From: Candidatus Kerfeldbacteria bacterium
GTDB lineage: Bacteria > Patescibacteriota > Patescibacteriia > UBA9570
NCBI GenBank assembly: GCA_016207285.1
Contig: JACQPW010000076.1
Span: 1 to 16,091 of the forward strand
Length of the DNA: 16,091 nucleotides
Direction of reading: 5' to 3'
Shown piece by piece: positions 8,903-14,587 of the stretch. A model generated the notes under the pieces. The model saw only the letters and a program-made list of their open reading frames with translations, did not search any database and had not been told where the DNA came from. Numbering within the stretch: the stretch's first letter is position 1; every line of letters begins with the position of its first letter. Both the position numbers and the translations under genes were made by a program.

Positions 8903-9013
8903 TTTACCTCCCCTTTATCCCCTCCTCAAAGGAGTGGGAAACATCCAATATCAATAAATCCTACCCCTTAGAGGGGAGGATGTCCTGAGTCTGCCGAAGG
9001 ACAGGAGGGGTAA
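8903..9013 (+). repeat. Palindromic intergenic repeat, copy E1 (forward)
   Basis: A two-part element. Part 1 (8903-8942) begins TTTACCTCCCC and contains a hairpin CTCCT-CAA-AGGAG. Part 2 (8962-9013) holds nested stems: CCCCT-TAG-AGGGG, then TGTCCT (8981-8986) pairing with AGGACA (8998-9003), enclosed by outer arms ACCCCT and AGGGGT. An inverted, diverged copy lies at 9797-9946. The core resembles the common metagenomic palindrome of the type CCTGAGTCTGtCGAAGG; that comparison is from memory. It follows the AI-2E permease directly and may serve as its transcript end, although no T-run follows. Confidence 0.75.
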
Positions 9014-9029
9014 TGTAGAGAGGTGTCAT

Positions 9030-9079
9030 AAAAAGATGAACCCCCGAGCCGGCGATTCATCGCTGCAGTCACGGGGGTT
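9030..9079 (-). terminator. Rho-independent terminator of the GC-rich lipoprotein gene A
   Basis: Read on the minus strand, arm AACCCCCG (9079-9072) pairs with CGGGGGTT (9046-9039), with an inner GCGAT/ATCGC stem (9052-9056 and 9059-9063). CATC and then a five-T run (9034-9030) follow. It lies about 50 bp past the gene A stop. The tail GGGTTCATCTTTTT closely matches the terminator of gene B (GGGTTCGTCTTTTTTT). Confidence 0.8.
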
Positions 9080-9131
9080 TAAAGACACGGATCATGTCAT
9101 CCTCCTGGGATGGGGTTGAGTTGTGCCGCAG

Positions 9132-9659
9132 CTAGTTGCCGCGGCAGGTGAAGGGGTCGGTGTTGTCGAGCGCGATGGCGGTCTCGCCTTCGAGGCCGGA
9201 CTGGTAGTAGGCCGTCGCCTTGTAGTCGGCGGTGAGGGCCATCTTGGGGAACCACACCACCGTCACGACGTTCGCGCCCTCCACCTTGTCGAGGGTGAAG
9301 GACTTGACCATCGTCGGGTGCTCCTCGAGCACGGGCACCACCGCGAAGTCGTAGGCGATGCCGGGTGAGTGGTTCTGGGCCTCGTCGTAGTACGAGAAGA
9401 CATTCCACTGCGCCACGTACAGGCACGTGTACTCGCGGCTGACCTCGTCGATGGAGAGCGTCTCCGGCGTCTCGTAGAGATCGTGCAGACGCGCGGCCTC
9501 CGCGGTGAGGCGCAGGTTCTCGGTCTGGCTGGACGCGAGCTCTGCCATGACACCGTCGAACTTGGTCTGCAGCAGAACGGTGCATTCCTGCTCGGTCGGG
9601 GTGCAGCCGATGAGGTTGATGAACAGGCCGAAGGCGGCCAGGATGGTGAGGGTACGCAT
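9132..9659 (-). CDS. GC-rich predicted lipoprotein of unknown function (gene A)
   Basis: 175 residues from the ATG at 9659. This start is favoured over the longer open frame upstream because it gives a lipoprotein signal (MRTLTILAAFGLFINLIGC, lipobox LIGC with Cys19) and has GGAG at 9671-9674, 11 bases ahead. After the lipobox comes a helical, probably coiled-coil stretch (about 24-65), then a beta-rich region (about 75-170) with paired cysteines (Cys26, Cys79, Cys172) and aromatic YVAQWNVFSYY. I do not recognise the family. Codon third positions are overwhelmingly G or C, unlike genes on either side, and the ribosome site is also unlike the local genes. The gene has its own sigma-70 promoter and terminator and is bracketed by inverted copies of a local repeat. 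It is probably acquired with the neighbouring amidase gene; the style recalls myxobacteria-like lipoproteins. Confidence 0.72.
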   Translation of the reverse strand: MRTLTILAAFGLFINLIGCTPTEQECTVLLQTKFDGVMAELASSQTENLRLTAEAARLHDLYETPETLSIDEVSREYTCLYVAQWNVFSYYDEAQNHSPGIAYDFAVVPVLEEHPTMVKSFTLDKVEGANVVTVVWFPKMALTADYKATAYYQSGLEGETAIALDNTDPFTCRGN

Positions 9660-9767
9660 GGCGATCGTTGCTCCGCCGGGCTTCTGTTGATTTCGGCCCA
9701 GGCTGGATAAGCAGACTATAGACAAGTCCGCACATGCAGCTTGGGCAGATGCCAAACAAAGCGTTGC

Positions 9768-9796
9768 ATTGTAGGCGGGAAAATGGATTTTGTCAA
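9768..9796 (-). promoter_or_regulatory. Near-consensus sigma-70 promoter of gene A
   Basis: On the minus strand, a perfect -35 TTGACA (9796-9791) and a -10 TACAAT (9773-9768) are separated by exactly 17 bases. Transcription should start near 9761, leaving a leader of about 100 bases before the ATG at 9659. The -35 abuts the edge of repeat copy E2. Confidence 0.75.
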
Positions 9797-9946
9797 CCCC
9801 TCTCCTGTCCTTCATCAGATTCAGGACATCCTCTCCCACCTGGGAGAGGCGGTTTTGTTTTTTAATTAACTTTTTCAAAAAAGTTACAAAAAGAATTATC
9901 ACAATTTTCCCCACTCCTTTTTGAGGAGGGGTAGGGGGAGGTAAAA
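9797..9946 (-). repeat. Palindromic intergenic repeat, copy E2 (inverted relative to E1)
   Basis: Read on the minus strand, it repeats the order of E1: TTTTACCTCCCC and CCCCTCCTC...GGAGTGGGGAAA (9946-9905), a longer AT-rich middle, then GAGGATGTCCTGAATCTGAT and AAGGACAGGAG (to 9797). The stem TGTCCT/AGGACA (9828-9823 and 9811-9806) is conserved while its loop differs from E1 (GAATCTGATGA against GAGTCTGCCGA). A perfect 9 bp hairpin, CCTCTCCCA/TGGGAGAGG, lies at 9830-9849. On the plus strand it is followed by a T-rich run, so it could also terminate plus-strand transcripts. Confidence 0.75.
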
Positions 9947-9980
9947 GTAGGGAGGCTGGGGGTAAAGTTAATAGTGAGGT

Positions 9981-10023
9981 AAAAAAAGACGAACCCGGGA
10001 CACATTGTTGTATCGACCGGGTT
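9981..10023 (-). terminator. Rho-independent terminator of the amidase lipoprotein gene B
   Basis: On the minus strand, AACCCGG (10023-10017) pairs with CCGGGTT (9998-9992) around an 18-base loop. CGTC and a seven-T run (9987-9981) follow. It lies about 47 bp past the gene B stop and shares its tail design with the gene A terminator. Confidence 0.8.
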
Positions 10024-10069
10024 GTTGTCTCCTCCATGTTTGGTTTTGGTTTCCGTCTGACCTGGTGGT

Positions 10070-11125
10070 CTAGTCGCCGAACTGTTCGCGCGAGCTGATG
10101 ATCGTGGGCTCGAGCACGGACGACGCGAACTGCGACGGCGGCGTCAGGCCACAGGTGTTCTGGCACCAGTCGACGTGATCGCGGATCTCCGGCAACAGCG
10201 CGTAGAGCTCCTCGCCCGGACATTCCGTTGACGCCCAGTCGCGATGACCGAGAATGTTCGAGGTGTCGGTCAGGCCGATCTCGTAGGCCGTCCGAGCCGC
10301 ATGCGCCTTGATCGCAACGAGTGTCTCGACATCGGGCGGTGCATCGGTGTAGGTTCCGATCACTGAGATGCCAGCGTTGTTGGTGTTGTGGTCGCCGACA
10401 TGCGCACCGATCACCCACAGCGATCCCCACGGATCACGACTCGGACTGTCATCGCCCGAGTAGCGTCCTTCGATGTGGTGGATCTCGCCATCGTCAGCGT
10501 CGCGCCCCACCAGCCGCTGATAGCCGATGTCACCCCAACCGTGGTCAGGGCCGAACGTGTGGTAGTTGTACACGAACTCTGTGTAGTCCAGCACGTCATC
10601 GAACCGACCGGCAGTGTGGTGGATGGTGATGTACTCCGGATTGTGGTACTCCGCCGGCCAGTCCAGCGCTGAGCAACACCAGTTCCATCCGTACCAGTTG
10701 TTCAGGTACCACGTTGCGTCGTTGTACGCAGTGGGGTAGCTGGACACGTCCGGAAAGCTTGGAACGGGCGGGTAGTAGCCAGCAGCGATGCCAGCGGCCA
10801 CCTGTTCCGCATCCGTCCAGTCCACGTAGCCCTCGTACTGGGTGGTGATGCCCACGCCCCAGCCGATGCCACGCAGCTCGATCTGGCTGTCCAGATTCAT
10901 GCCGCACAGTTCCGCAGCGTCGACACATTCGTCGGTACCGCTGTCGGTATCCGTGTCGGAGTCGCTGTCCGAGTCCGCATCGGTGTCACTGTCGACATCC
11001 GTGTCGGTCTCGGCGGCGGTGTCGTTGGGGTTGGTGTCGGGCGGCCAGGGCTTGGTGCCCATGCCACCGTTGTCACCGGCGCAGCTCGTCAGCCACGCAA
11101 AAAGAGCAAACAGCAAGTACCTCAT
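10070..11125 (-). CDS. PGRP/Amidase_2 lipoprotein with Asp/Ser/Thr-rich linker (gene B)
   Basis: 351 residues from the ATG at 11125, chosen because it gives a lipoprotein signal (MRYLLFALFAWLTSC, Cys15) and has GGGAG at 11131-11135, five bases ahead; the frame is open 24 bases further. Residues 36-66 are an acidic linker of alternating D, T and S. The rest is a peptidoglycan-recognition / N-acetylmuramoyl-L-alanine amidase domain. Zinc ligands are His169 (ITIHHTAG), His294 (ILGHRDW) and Cys302 (ECPG), with Tyr202 (GYQRLVGRD) aligned to the catalytic tyrosine of T7 lysozyme, so activity against the wall peptide bond is expected. The product would be anchored outside the membrane by its lipid and reach outward on the linker. 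Base composition and ribosome site are unlike flanking genes. Such linkers are common in myxobacteria-like lipoproteins, which suggests transfer. Domain assignment is strong; donor is inferred. Confidence 0.88.
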   Translation of the reverse strand: MRYLLFALFAWLTSCAGDNGGMGTKPWPPDTNPNDTAAETDTDVDSDTDADSDSDSDTDTDSGTDECVDAAELCGMNLDSQIELRGIGWGVGITTQYEGYVDWTDAEQVAAGIAAGYYPPVPSFPDVSSYPTAYNDATWYLNNWYGWNWCCSALDWPAEYHNPEYITIHHTAGRFDDVLDYTEFVYNYHTFGPDHGWGDIGYQRLVGRDADDGEIHHIEGRYSGDDSPSRDPWGSLWVIGAHVGDHNTNNAGISVIGTYTDAPPDVETLVAIKAHAARTAYEIGLTDTSNILGHRDWASTECPGEELYALLPEIRDHVDWCQNTCGLTPPSQFASSVLEPTIISSREQFGD

Positions 11126-11152
11126 GGTTTCTCCCAGGAAAGAGGTCAAATC

Positions 11153-11181
11153 ACTGTAGTCTGATCAAGCTAAATAGGCAA
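11153..11181 (-). promoter_or_regulatory. Likely sigma-70 promoter of gene B
   Basis: On the minus strand, TTGCCT (11181-11176, four of six consensus bases) and TACAGT (11158-11153, four of six) are separated by 17 bases. The predicted start lies near 11146, about 20 bases before the ATG. It sits back to back with the lexA promoter, and the left operator arm ends 15 bp from its -35. Confidence 0.5.
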
Positions 11182-11195
11182 CAAAAATATCCATA

Positions 11196-11254
11196 AACCG
11201 AACAAAAACCGAAGTTATCCACAGGGGTACTTGACCTTCGGTTTTTATTCGGTT
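11196..11254. promoter_or_regulatory. Large inverted-repeat operator at lexA, probable LexA binding region
   Basis: Left arm AACCGAACAAAAACCGAAG (11196-11214) and right arm CTTCGGTTTTTATTCGGTT (11236-11254) are reverse complements over 19 bases with one mismatch. Each arm contains two direct copies of a hexamer 11 bp apart: ACCGAA at 11197 and 11208, TTCGGT at 11237 and 11248. That makes four half-sites on one face of the helix. The right arm fills the space between the lexA -35 and -10, as expected for autorepression. Between the arms, TTATCCACA (11215-11223) is an exact E. coli-type DnaA box. Binding by LexA is inferred from position. Confidence 0.65.
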
Positions 11255-11259
11255 AATCT
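11231..11259 (+). promoter_or_regulatory. lexA promoter, probably leaderless
   Basis: TTGACC (11231-11236) and TAATCT (11254-11259) are separated by 17 bases. The -35 is strong and the -10 weak. The ATG at 11266 begins seven bases after the -10, the same spacing as at the asparaginase gene, and no Shine-Dalgarno sequence is present. Confidence 0.55.
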
Positions 11260-11265
11260 AATTTC

Positions 11266-11895
11266 ATGCCTGCGATCACCAAAAAGAAAAAACAAATCCT
11301 CGACTTCATCCAAGCCTTCCAAACGGAGCATGGCTACTATCCTACGCTGGAAGAAATCCGCCAGCAGTTCGAGTTGAATAGTCTATCCACCGTTCACCAA
11401 CATATGTCGGAATTGGAAGAGATGGGAATGTTAGAGCGCGGCTTTGGTAAAGCCCGCGATATCAAAATGTCGAATAAGGGTTCAAAGGTATCTACAGCTG
11501 AACCATATCTAGTCGGTAGTATGGTAGAACTCCCAATTGCCGGATTAATCACTGCCGGTTTGCCGATTGAAGCGGTAGAAGAACGCACTGAAACCCTGAC
11601 TGTTCCCCGCCACATGATTGATAATAAAAATGCGTACGTTCTGAAAGTAAAAGGTGATTCGATGATTGAAAGCCTAATTGATGATGGTGACTTTGTAGTG
11701 ATTCAAAAACAAGATTATGCCAGTGACGGTGATATTGTCGTAGCTCTATTAGAAGATGGTTCGGCCACGCTAAAAGAATACCATCGGGAAAAGAATTATG
11801 TCCGCTTACAACCTCGCAACACAAAATATAAAGCCATTAATGTGCGTAATGTTGTGATTCAGGGTCGAGTGTTAGGGATTATTCGCAAATATTAA
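11266..11895 (+). CDS. lexA: LexA SOS repressor
   Basis: 209-residue transcriptional repressor of the DNA-damage response, inactivated by RecA-stimulated self-cleavage. The N-terminal winged helix-turn-helix (about 1-68) is clear: KKKKQILDFIQAF, YYPTLEEIRQQF, then LSTVHQHMSELEEMGMLER as the recognition helix region. The C-terminal S24 peptidase domain has a cleavage site at Ala97-Gly98 (ITAGLP), the nucleophile Ser132 (GDSM) and the general base Lys170 (TLKEYHR), all intact, so self-cleavage should work. The residues that contact DNA differ from E. coli, and the upstream repeat (ACCGAA units) differs from the CTGT/ACAG and CGAAC-type boxes of model species. It is followed after 18 bp by a helix-hairpin-helix gene, likely co-transcribed. 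Confidence 0.95.
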   Translation: MPAITKKKKQILDFIQAFQTEHGYYPTLEEIRQQFELNSLSTVHQHMSELEEMGMLERGFGKARDIKMSNKGSKVSTAEPYLVGSMVELPIAGLITAGLPIEAVEERTETLTVPRHMIDNKNAYVLKVKGDSMIESLIDDGDFVVIQKQDYASDGDIVVALLEDGSATLKEYHREKNYVRLQPRNTKYKAINVRNVVIQGRVLGIIRKY

Positions 11896-11913
11896 ACTAT
11901 ACATTAGTAGTGT

Positions 11914-12174
11914 ATGTCCTACTCTAGCTCCAGCACAGTACCAATCGATATGCTACCTGGCATCGGTCGCCGCACCGCTAAAGTGCTGCATGCCTTCCAA
12001 ATCCACACGATTGGACAATTTAAAGCTGTACCAGAACGCGTTTTAATTGAGCTATTTGGACCCAGTATTCGCGCACCGTATTACAACGTACATGGTGTCT
12101 ACTATACCGGTCGGGAAAACTCTAGAGTTAAAACAGGCTTTCTTGATAAGCTGAAGTTTGCTCTTGTATCGTAA
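11914..12174 (+). CDS. Small helix-hairpin-helix protein, resembling the HhH segment of Y-family polymerases
   Basis: An 86-residue protein whose core, PIDMLPGIGRRTAKVLHAFQ (about 10-29) then IHTIGQFKAVPERVLIELFG, matches the HhH module found after the palm/fingers of DinB/UmuC-type polymerases, where it contacts the DNA minor groove. The polymerase catalytic domain is absent: the region upstream is lexA and no further frame is open. It is either a stand-alone DNA-binding protein or a relic of a lost polymerase gene. Position 18 bp behind lexA suggests SOS control. TATACA at 11898-11903 could give it a second promoter, but the evidence is weak. Its last 47 bp overlap the 3' end of the exonuclease gene on the other strand. 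Confidence 0.7.
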   Translation: MSYSSSSTVPIDMLPGIGRRTAKVLHAFQIHTIGQFKAVPERVLIELFGPSIRAPYYNVHGVYYTGRENSRVKTGFLDKLKFALVS

Positions 12175-12928
12175 GATCGGTAATCCGATCAATCTGACAC
12201 AGGCGCTTACTATTATCGCTATGCGAATAGACAGTAGCCGTTTTATCGTCTAAATCCAGAATGTCGGCCTGCTGAATGTTCAGGACTGTCCGGGCTATAT
12301 CAGTCAGTTGTACATACACTAAATTCACCTGATTATGATTTCGATAAGCGCGTTGTAGTTCTTGCATAATGGTAGGTTGAGTTGACCATTCGACCGGCAT
12401 ATGAAAGTACTCTCCACCGGAAGTATATAAAATATAGCCGTGTTTACAGCCGTACTCGTAGACATCATGGGTAATCCGGACATCATCTAAACAGTATTTG
12501 GCTAGCGCTTCTAAGTTACCTTCCCGGTAATAGCGAATCGCATCTAACCCACTACCAGATTTACCTTCCCCCAGAGTGGCTTGAGCAACACTCTCTAATT
12601 TCATGCGAAACCCTAGTGTGCGATGAATGTCTGCCAAAATATCCACTTGTGGCAGTTCATTCATCTTTAAAGTCTTAAAGTAAGGTTGCAACACTACATT
12701 ATCAAAACTAATCGAATTGAATCCGATGATAGTTGGCTTTTCAGCTAGTAAAATCTGCTCTAGCTTTGGTAAATCTTGTTCAAAAAAACTAAAATACTTG
12801 TTTTGTGAATAAGAATACAAGCCAAGGAACGATACGCCTAACAAAGCATTATTATTATAGCCACCAACTTCAGCAAAAGTCTTTTTACTTTCTAAATCGT
12901 AGACAATACTAGGGGTGGACGGAGACAT
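12128..12928 (-). CDS. DEDDy-type 3'-5' exonuclease, RNase H-like (YprB-type) domain
   Basis: 266 residues from the ATG at 12928; the frame is open to 12991 but homology-like sequence begins with SIVYDLES, and this start leaves a 20 bp overlap with the nuclease gene before it. Motifs of the DnaQ-like fold are visible: Exo I Asp11-x-Glu13 (YDLES), Exo II Asp76 (GFNSISFDN) and Exo III Tyr145-x3-Asp149 (YCLDDVRITHD), where a tyrosine makes it the DEDDy class. In proteins such as TM0106 (COG2251) this YprB-like domain is fused behind a RecB/Cas4-like nuclease. Here the same pair is encoded by two overlapping genes. It probably trims DNA or RNA 3' ends together with its partner. The C-terminal 80 residues are less conserved-looking. 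Substrate is unknown. Confidence 0.8.
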   Translation of the reverse strand: MSPSTPSIVYDLESKKTFAEVGGYNNNALLGVSFLGLYSYSQNKYFSFFEQDLPKLEQILLAEKPTIIGFNSISFDNVVLQPYFKTLKMNELPQVDILADIHRTLGFRMKLESVAQATLGEGKSGSGLDAIRYYREGNLEALAKYCLDDVRITHDVYEYGCKHGYILYTSGGEYFHMPVEWSTQPTIMQELQRAYRNHNQVNLVYVQLTDIARTVLNIQQADILDLDDKTATVYSHSDNSKRLCQIDRITDLTIQEQTSAYQESLF

Positions 12929-13679
12929 AGCGGCGTTGTTCAAGATACGTTTTAGCTTCGGTTGATTTTGGACAAATTTCGATAAAGTCACAATGCTTAC
13001 AGCGTTCGCTGATGCGCGGCAGATATTGCCGATCCACTCTAATTTTCTCTACCTTCTCAATCAACTCCTCGGTAATCGGTTCATACAAATCTTCAGAGAT
13101 ATCAATACTATACAGTTGGTTGGTTGCCAAGTACAGGTACGATGCTTTGTACACTGGGATGGTTTGGTTAGCGTGAATAATCATGGCATAGATCGCTAAC
13201 TGGTCATCAGACACCTCGTCCGGGTCAAACTTACCGGTTTTATAATCAATCACATGTAAGCCCTCGGCATCCTGATCAACCCGATCAATCCGTCCTAGTA
13301 CTTTAATATCTTCAGTTATCTCCATATCGTAATAGTTTTCCAACATGACGGGATTTTTAGTAACATCATTCTTGAGCACGTACAGTTTTAACATTTGCAA
13401 TGCTTTCAATCCCCACTCCCGCTCATCATCGGCATTGCGAAACCCTTGGCGATTTTCTTTCCATCGTTTGCGTAACAACTGTTCTAGGACTTCAAACGTA
13501 CGATCCGCTGGAGCCACCTGCTCATAAAAATCTTTCAAACTATTATGCACATGCGCGCCCATCGTCAGATAAGGCTTGGGCGTTTTATATTCATCCGCAA
13601 TGTAATCCACGTATGTAAACTTATACTGCTGCGGACAAGTTTCATACATCGTGAGTTTAAACGGGGAGATTTTGAACAT
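12909..13679 (-). CDS. PD-(D/E)XK nuclease with Fe-S cluster, RecB/Cas4-like
   Basis: 256 residues from the ATG at 13679, whose A is also the last base of the LCP stop (TGATG); a TTG three bases upstream is less likely. The nuclease core is complete: His45 (GAHVHNSL), Asp132 (LGRIDRVD) and Asp145-x-Lys147 (VIDYKTGK), followed by the QLAIYA helix. Four cysteines, Cys15 (ETCPQQYKF) and Cys227, Cys230, Cys236 (CKHCDFIEIC), have the spacing of the 4Fe-4S cluster in Cas4 and AddB, which clamps the fold. There is no CRISPR array or other cas gene in the window, so a Cas4 adaptation role is unlikely; a repair exonuclease is the better reading. It overlaps the DEDDy exonuclease by 20 bp, which suggests the two products act as a unit. 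Confidence 0.88.
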   Translation of the reverse strand: MFKISPFKLTMYETCPQQYKFTYVDYIADEYKTPKPYLTMGAHVHNSLKDFYEQVAPADRTFEVLEQLLRKRWKENRQGFRNADDEREWGLKALQMLKLYVLKNDVTKNPVMLENYYDMEITEDIKVLGRIDRVDQDAEGLHVIDYKTGKFDPDEVSDDQLAIYAMIIHANQTIPVYKASYLYLATNQLYSIDISEDLYEPITEELIEKVEKIRVDRQYLPRISERCKHCDFIEICPKSTEAKTYLEQRRYVSVHP

Positions 13680-14587
13680 CAACGCAGATATTTTTCAACT
13701 AATGCGTTGGTGGCATCTTCATCCAGTACCCAATAGTACAATGATTTCCCAAACGATGGCGTGTAAATGCGCTGGCCCTCGCCTGGTAACACCACTTCTT
13801 CCATCGCTGGTACTGTGATACCGCGATGTCCAATCACATACGTTATCCCAAAACTCACTAGGCTGGGGATAGATAAGCGTAAGCGCGCCCGTTCACTGGT
13901 TTGCAAATAGTCATAGATTTTCCGCGCCACCAGTGGACTTTTAGCTTTATCTAGGACCGCTTTAAAAATTTCACGCTGTTCTGCCGCTCGACCAAAATCA
14001 CCCTCGGCTTGCACAAACCGATTATGGACTAACTCTTGTGCCTCCGCTCCGTCGACGTGTCCGGTGCTAATATCCACCCCACCAACGGTATCGACAATAT
14101 CGGTAAAGCTATCAAATGTCACTTCCACTGTTCCGTGGATTTTAATATCTAATAGATCTTCTACTACGGATTGGGTCAGTTCTACATTACCCATCCGGTC
14201 AACCGTATCGTCCCACATCGCATAAAAATGAGTGATCTTTTGTAGCCCTTTTTCAGCATGATCAATTTTAGTATCGCGCGGTACCATCGTCAGTGATAAC
14301 GGATCTTGTGTACTCTTAGGAATGGATACCACCATCAGGGCATCAGACCGAGCATGCTCATCGTTACGCTGATCAGAGCCAATGACTAGAATGTGATAGA
14401 ACTTTGGCTGCGATAGATAAAAACCAACACCGAGCAGAATGAGGATGACCAGGGTAATCAGGCTACCACGTACAAACAAACGCCGTAACCAGCGCCGACA
14501 ACCCAGTCGCTCTGGTGGTTGATCGGCTGCCGTGACAACATTTGTACTGGTCCTAACGTTCGCTGTCGGTTTCGGATGTAAGCTCAC
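13679..14587 (-). CDS. LytR-CpsA-Psr (LCP) family cell-wall ligase
   Basis: Membrane-anchored enzyme of the family that moves lipid-linked glycopolymers onto peptidoglycan. 302 residues from a GTG at 14587, which overlaps xseB by 35 bp; no better start is seen until the membrane segment. A cytoplasmic tail (1-40) ends in arginines (CRRWLRRLFVRG), then comes one transmembrane helix (about 41-58) and the LCP domain outside. Family motifs: VIGSDQR (68-74), RSDALMVVSI (80-89), VPRDT (102-106), GGVDI (169-173) and GDFGRAAEQREIF (196-208). The usual KLNAAYAYGG segment is replaced by KITHFYAMWDD, within family variation. It is placed between exonuclease VII and two other nucleases, an unexpected neighbourhood for a wall gene. 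No wall-polymer genes are next to it. Confidence 0.9.
   Translation of the reverse strand: MSLHPKPTANVRTSTNVVTAADQPPERLGCRRWLRRLFVRGSLITLVILILLGVGFYLSQPKFYHILVIGSDQRNDEHARSDALMVVSIPKSTQDPLSLTMVPRDTKIDHAEKGLQKITHFYAMWDDTVDRMGNVELTQSVVEDLLDIKIHGTVEVTFDSFTDIVDTVGGVDISTGHVDGAEAQELVHNRFVQAEGDFGRAAEQREIFKAVLDKAKSPLVARKIYDYLQTSERARLRLSIPSLVSFGITYVIGHRGITVPAMEEVVLPGEGQRIYTPSFGKSLYYWVLDEDATNALVEKYLR

Larger units (their letters stand above)
9660..10069. other. Gene-free stretch between the two GC-rich lipoprotein genes
   Basis: I see no gene in these 410 bases; the long frames crossing it are extensions of neighbouring genes. From right to left it holds the gene B terminator (9981-10023), an AT-rich spacer with an AACTTTTT/AAAAAAGTT hairpin near 9866-9886, the inverted repeat copy E2 (9797-9946), the gene A promoter (9768-9796) and a leader of about 100 bases. 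Base composition drops sharply here compared with the genes on both sides and resembles the surrounding chromosome. Confidence 0.7.

Noticed and set aside
9030..10023. Integron attC sites at the ends of the GC-rich units
   Set aside because: The hairpins lack paired RYYYAAC and GTTRRRY core sites and end in T-runs, so they are terminators.
9660..10430. Extended frame upstream of gene A reading through the repeat and into gene B
   Set aside because: It is only an absence of stops; lipobox, promoter and ribosome site all support the start at 9659.
11215..11223. Replication origin at the DnaA box
   Set aside because: There is a single exact box, no cluster, and no dnaA, dnaN or AT-rich unwinding region; one other match (12804-12812) lies inside a coding region. 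Kept only as part of the operator observation.
11196..11254. lexA inverted repeat as a bidirectional terminator
   Set aside because: The stem is AT-rich with a 21-base loop, and both flanking genes are transcribed away from it, so there is no transcript to end.
12909..13679. CRISPR-associated Cas4
   Set aside because: There is no CRISPR array or other cas gene in the window, and the partner is a YprB-like exonuclease, which fits a RecB-like repair nuclease.
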